Assembly (NCBI GenBank): GCA_036426205.1
Contig: CM071570.1
Coordinates: 52,002,984 to 52,066,983 of the forward strand
DNA length: 64,000 nucleotides
Reading direction: 5' to 3'
DNA from: Ascaphus truei
Taxonomy: Eukaryota; Chordata; Amphibia; Anura; Ascaphidae
A model generated the notes under the pieces. That model saw only the letters and a list, made by a program, of their open reading frames with translations. It was not told where the DNA came from and did no database searches. The translations under genes and the position numbers were made by a program. Of this stretch, positions 60,190 through 64,000 are shown piece by piece (position 1 is the stretch's first letter; the number at the start of each line of letters is the position of its first letter).

Positions 60190-62270
<2,081 letters not shown>

Positions 62271-62520
62271 CTACAAAACAAATTATATTGATGACATTAA
62301 TAAAGTCTCCATTCAGCTTTTTGCTGGTGTAAAAGCACAGCTATAACAATCAAGTAAAGGAATACTAAGATACGTAAAATTAGCAATGTTTGCACTCAAG
62401 CAAACCTGGGAACACGTTTAATAAGTGCATACATAAACACATAAGGGGTTATTTCCCATAAATCTCCATGTTGAAACATTCTGAAAAACATTGCGAATTT
62501 GATTTTTGCTTTCACACATC

Positions 62521-63985
62521 TGGTATTGAGCGCATACCCCTGATACCCATGTGAAGAGTGTTGTATAGTGAATTAATTAAGATTAATATTTATTAGTATT
62601 GATATAAAATAAAGAGGTACACACATATGAACGGCAAAAAACAAAGGACAAAGTATAAAAAAAAAACAAGGCATGTGACCAATCTAAATAGTTCACCCTC
62701 AATAGTAGTGATGGGTTAAATGTCCCTAGGGGGACAAATATTGCCTAAATGTTTAATCAGGTACATATGGCATTATTAGCGCGTAATGTGTTCTCATCTG
62801 TGCTGTTAGTCTCATTCAAAGTCATCCGGTTTGTGTTCCTTAGAAAACTCAGGTATCGAGGCTTATAAGCCTAGATAGTTATGTATGTTGTCAGTATAGA
62901 TTGCATGCTGGGTACTAATAAGGGTGGGGTGCAATGTAGGTGGACTGTGGTACTTAATTAATTGATTTCAGAATTTCAATATAGTTCCCATTTATTACTA
63001 TTATGTAGCAGTAGAAAATGTCTCCCTTTGAGATTTGATATTGGATACAATGAGTCAACAGACCTTTAGAGCTGTATTAAAGTTAAGAACATCCGTAATA
63101 ACTTATTATGTGCACATAATAGCAGGCTAACTGCAATGCTACATAGCCGGTCCACCTGGCAAAAAGTAATATCCTTACAGGGATGTTCAACTTTATATGT
63201 AAATCATATATGAGTCTAGCGATATGCTATTATAGCTTAGACATTCTAATAATAATACAGTGGTAGTCATTTTAAGTACACTGATCATATACTAGTGCCA
63301 CCACAGTGTAGGACTGAGCAGTTGATGGGAGTGGTTTGAGACACCATAATCCCCTCTTTTTTAACCCACCTGGTATACTTCAATGATGACTTCAGTGAGA
63401 TTTAACTGAAGCTACATCAAGACTCTTTTAACTTTAATACAGCTCTAAGGTCTGTTGACTCATTGTATCCAATCTCAAATCTCAAAGGGAGACATTTGCT
63501 ACTGCTACATATCGGTAATAGATGGGAACTATATTGCCATTCTGAAATCAATGAATTAAGTACCACAGTCCACCTACATTGGACCACACCCTTATTAGTA
63601 CCCAGTGTTGCAATCTATACTGACAACATACATAACTATCTATGCTTATAAGCCTCGATACCTGGGCTTTCTGAGGAAGACAAACCAGATGACTTTGGAT
63701 GGGACTAACAGCACAGAATAGAACACATTACGTGCTAATAACGCCAAATGTACCTGATTCAACATTTAGGCAATATGTCTCCCTGGGGACATTTAACCCA
63801 TCACTACTATTGTTGGTGAACTATTTAGATTGGTCACTGACCTTGGTTTCTTATACGTTGTCCTTTGTTTTTCGCTGTTCTTATGTGTGTACCTCTTTAT
63901 TTTATATCAATAATAATAAATATTAATCTTAATTAATTCACTATACAACACTCATCACAGGGGTATCAGAGTGCTCTCATAGCCA
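62521..63985. mobile_element. Large palindromic element in PAK5 intron
   Basis: The left arm (62521-63085) and right arm (63426-63985) are complementary over about 560 bp: TTGTATAGTGAATTAATTAA against TTAATTAATTCACTATACAA, and TTTGAGATTTGATATTGG against its complement near 63467. A 340-bp unpaired middle separates them. There is no coding region. The right arm contains TTCTGAGGAAGAC (63669-63681), reminiscent of the hammerhead core box, but no GAAAC follows. It may be a relative of the element at 58859-60017. The right border lies within 15 bp of the window end, so a target duplication cannot be checked. Confidence 0.7.
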
Positions 63986-64000
63986 GGTTCTTTCTCTTTG

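Noticed and set aside
63669..63720. Hammerhead motif in the right palindrome
   Set aside because: TTCTGAGGAAGAC resembles the first core box, but GAAA and the closing stem are missing in both arms, so I do not call it.

Overview
The window is vertebrate nuclear DNA, most likely from an amphibian and probably a frog. It is AT-rich and full of transposons, and its genes have GT..AG introns. Two single-copy genes can be recognised: LAMP5 on the + strand (8952-14611) and the 3' half of PAK5 (PAK7) on the - strand (62270-44870). They lie tail to tail, as the two genes do on human chromosome 20. The amphibian call is inferred from the repeats: CR1 LINEs ending in an 8-bp ATGTAACT-type tail, an Ngaro-like tyrosine-recombinase retrotransposon, L2 LINEs, a tRNA/L2 SINE, and many hAT and Harbinger MITEs. 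I cannot name the species.

Layout. 1-8469: no gene seen; the sequence is mostly unique, with one MITE. 8470-8490: a near-consensus RE1 (REST/NRSF) site. 8952-14611: three LAMP5 exons (second, third and last). The signal-peptide exon and the two middle luminal exons were not found. 14612-15720: probable LAMP5 3' UTR. 15721-43340: a repeat-dominated spacer between the genes. It holds palindromic elements, GC-rich MITEs, a decayed Ngaro-like element (18.97-22.2 kb), a 1.4-kb hAT element with a perfect 8-bp target duplication, two CR1 copies in opposite orientation, a 3.3-kb foldback Harbinger-type element and an LTR-like insertion. 43345-44869: likely PAK5 3' UTR. 44870-62270: six PAK5 exons coding for 389 residues up to the natural stop: the end of the linker and the complete kinase domain. 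The PAK5 introns contain an L2 LINE with a nested hAT MITE, a Tigger-like MITE and nested palindromic elements. 62521-63985: a large palindrome.

Both genes are neural in other vertebrates. LAMP5 (BAD-LAMP) is a neuronal LAMP-family membrane protein and PAK5 is a brain-enriched group II p21-activated kinase. The RE1 site would fit neuron-restricted LAMP5 expression. No functional link between the two genes can be read from the sequence.

The most unusual signal is a recurring motif in several otherwise different palindromic or retro-inserted repeats at 16.4, 28.7, 36.7 and 59.5 kb. A CTGAGGA-like box is followed by a small hairpin and GAAACG(CG)TT. In three of the four copies a flanking helix changes sequence but stays paired. 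This resembles a minimal type I hammerhead ribozyme of the kind reported from Penelope-like retroelements.
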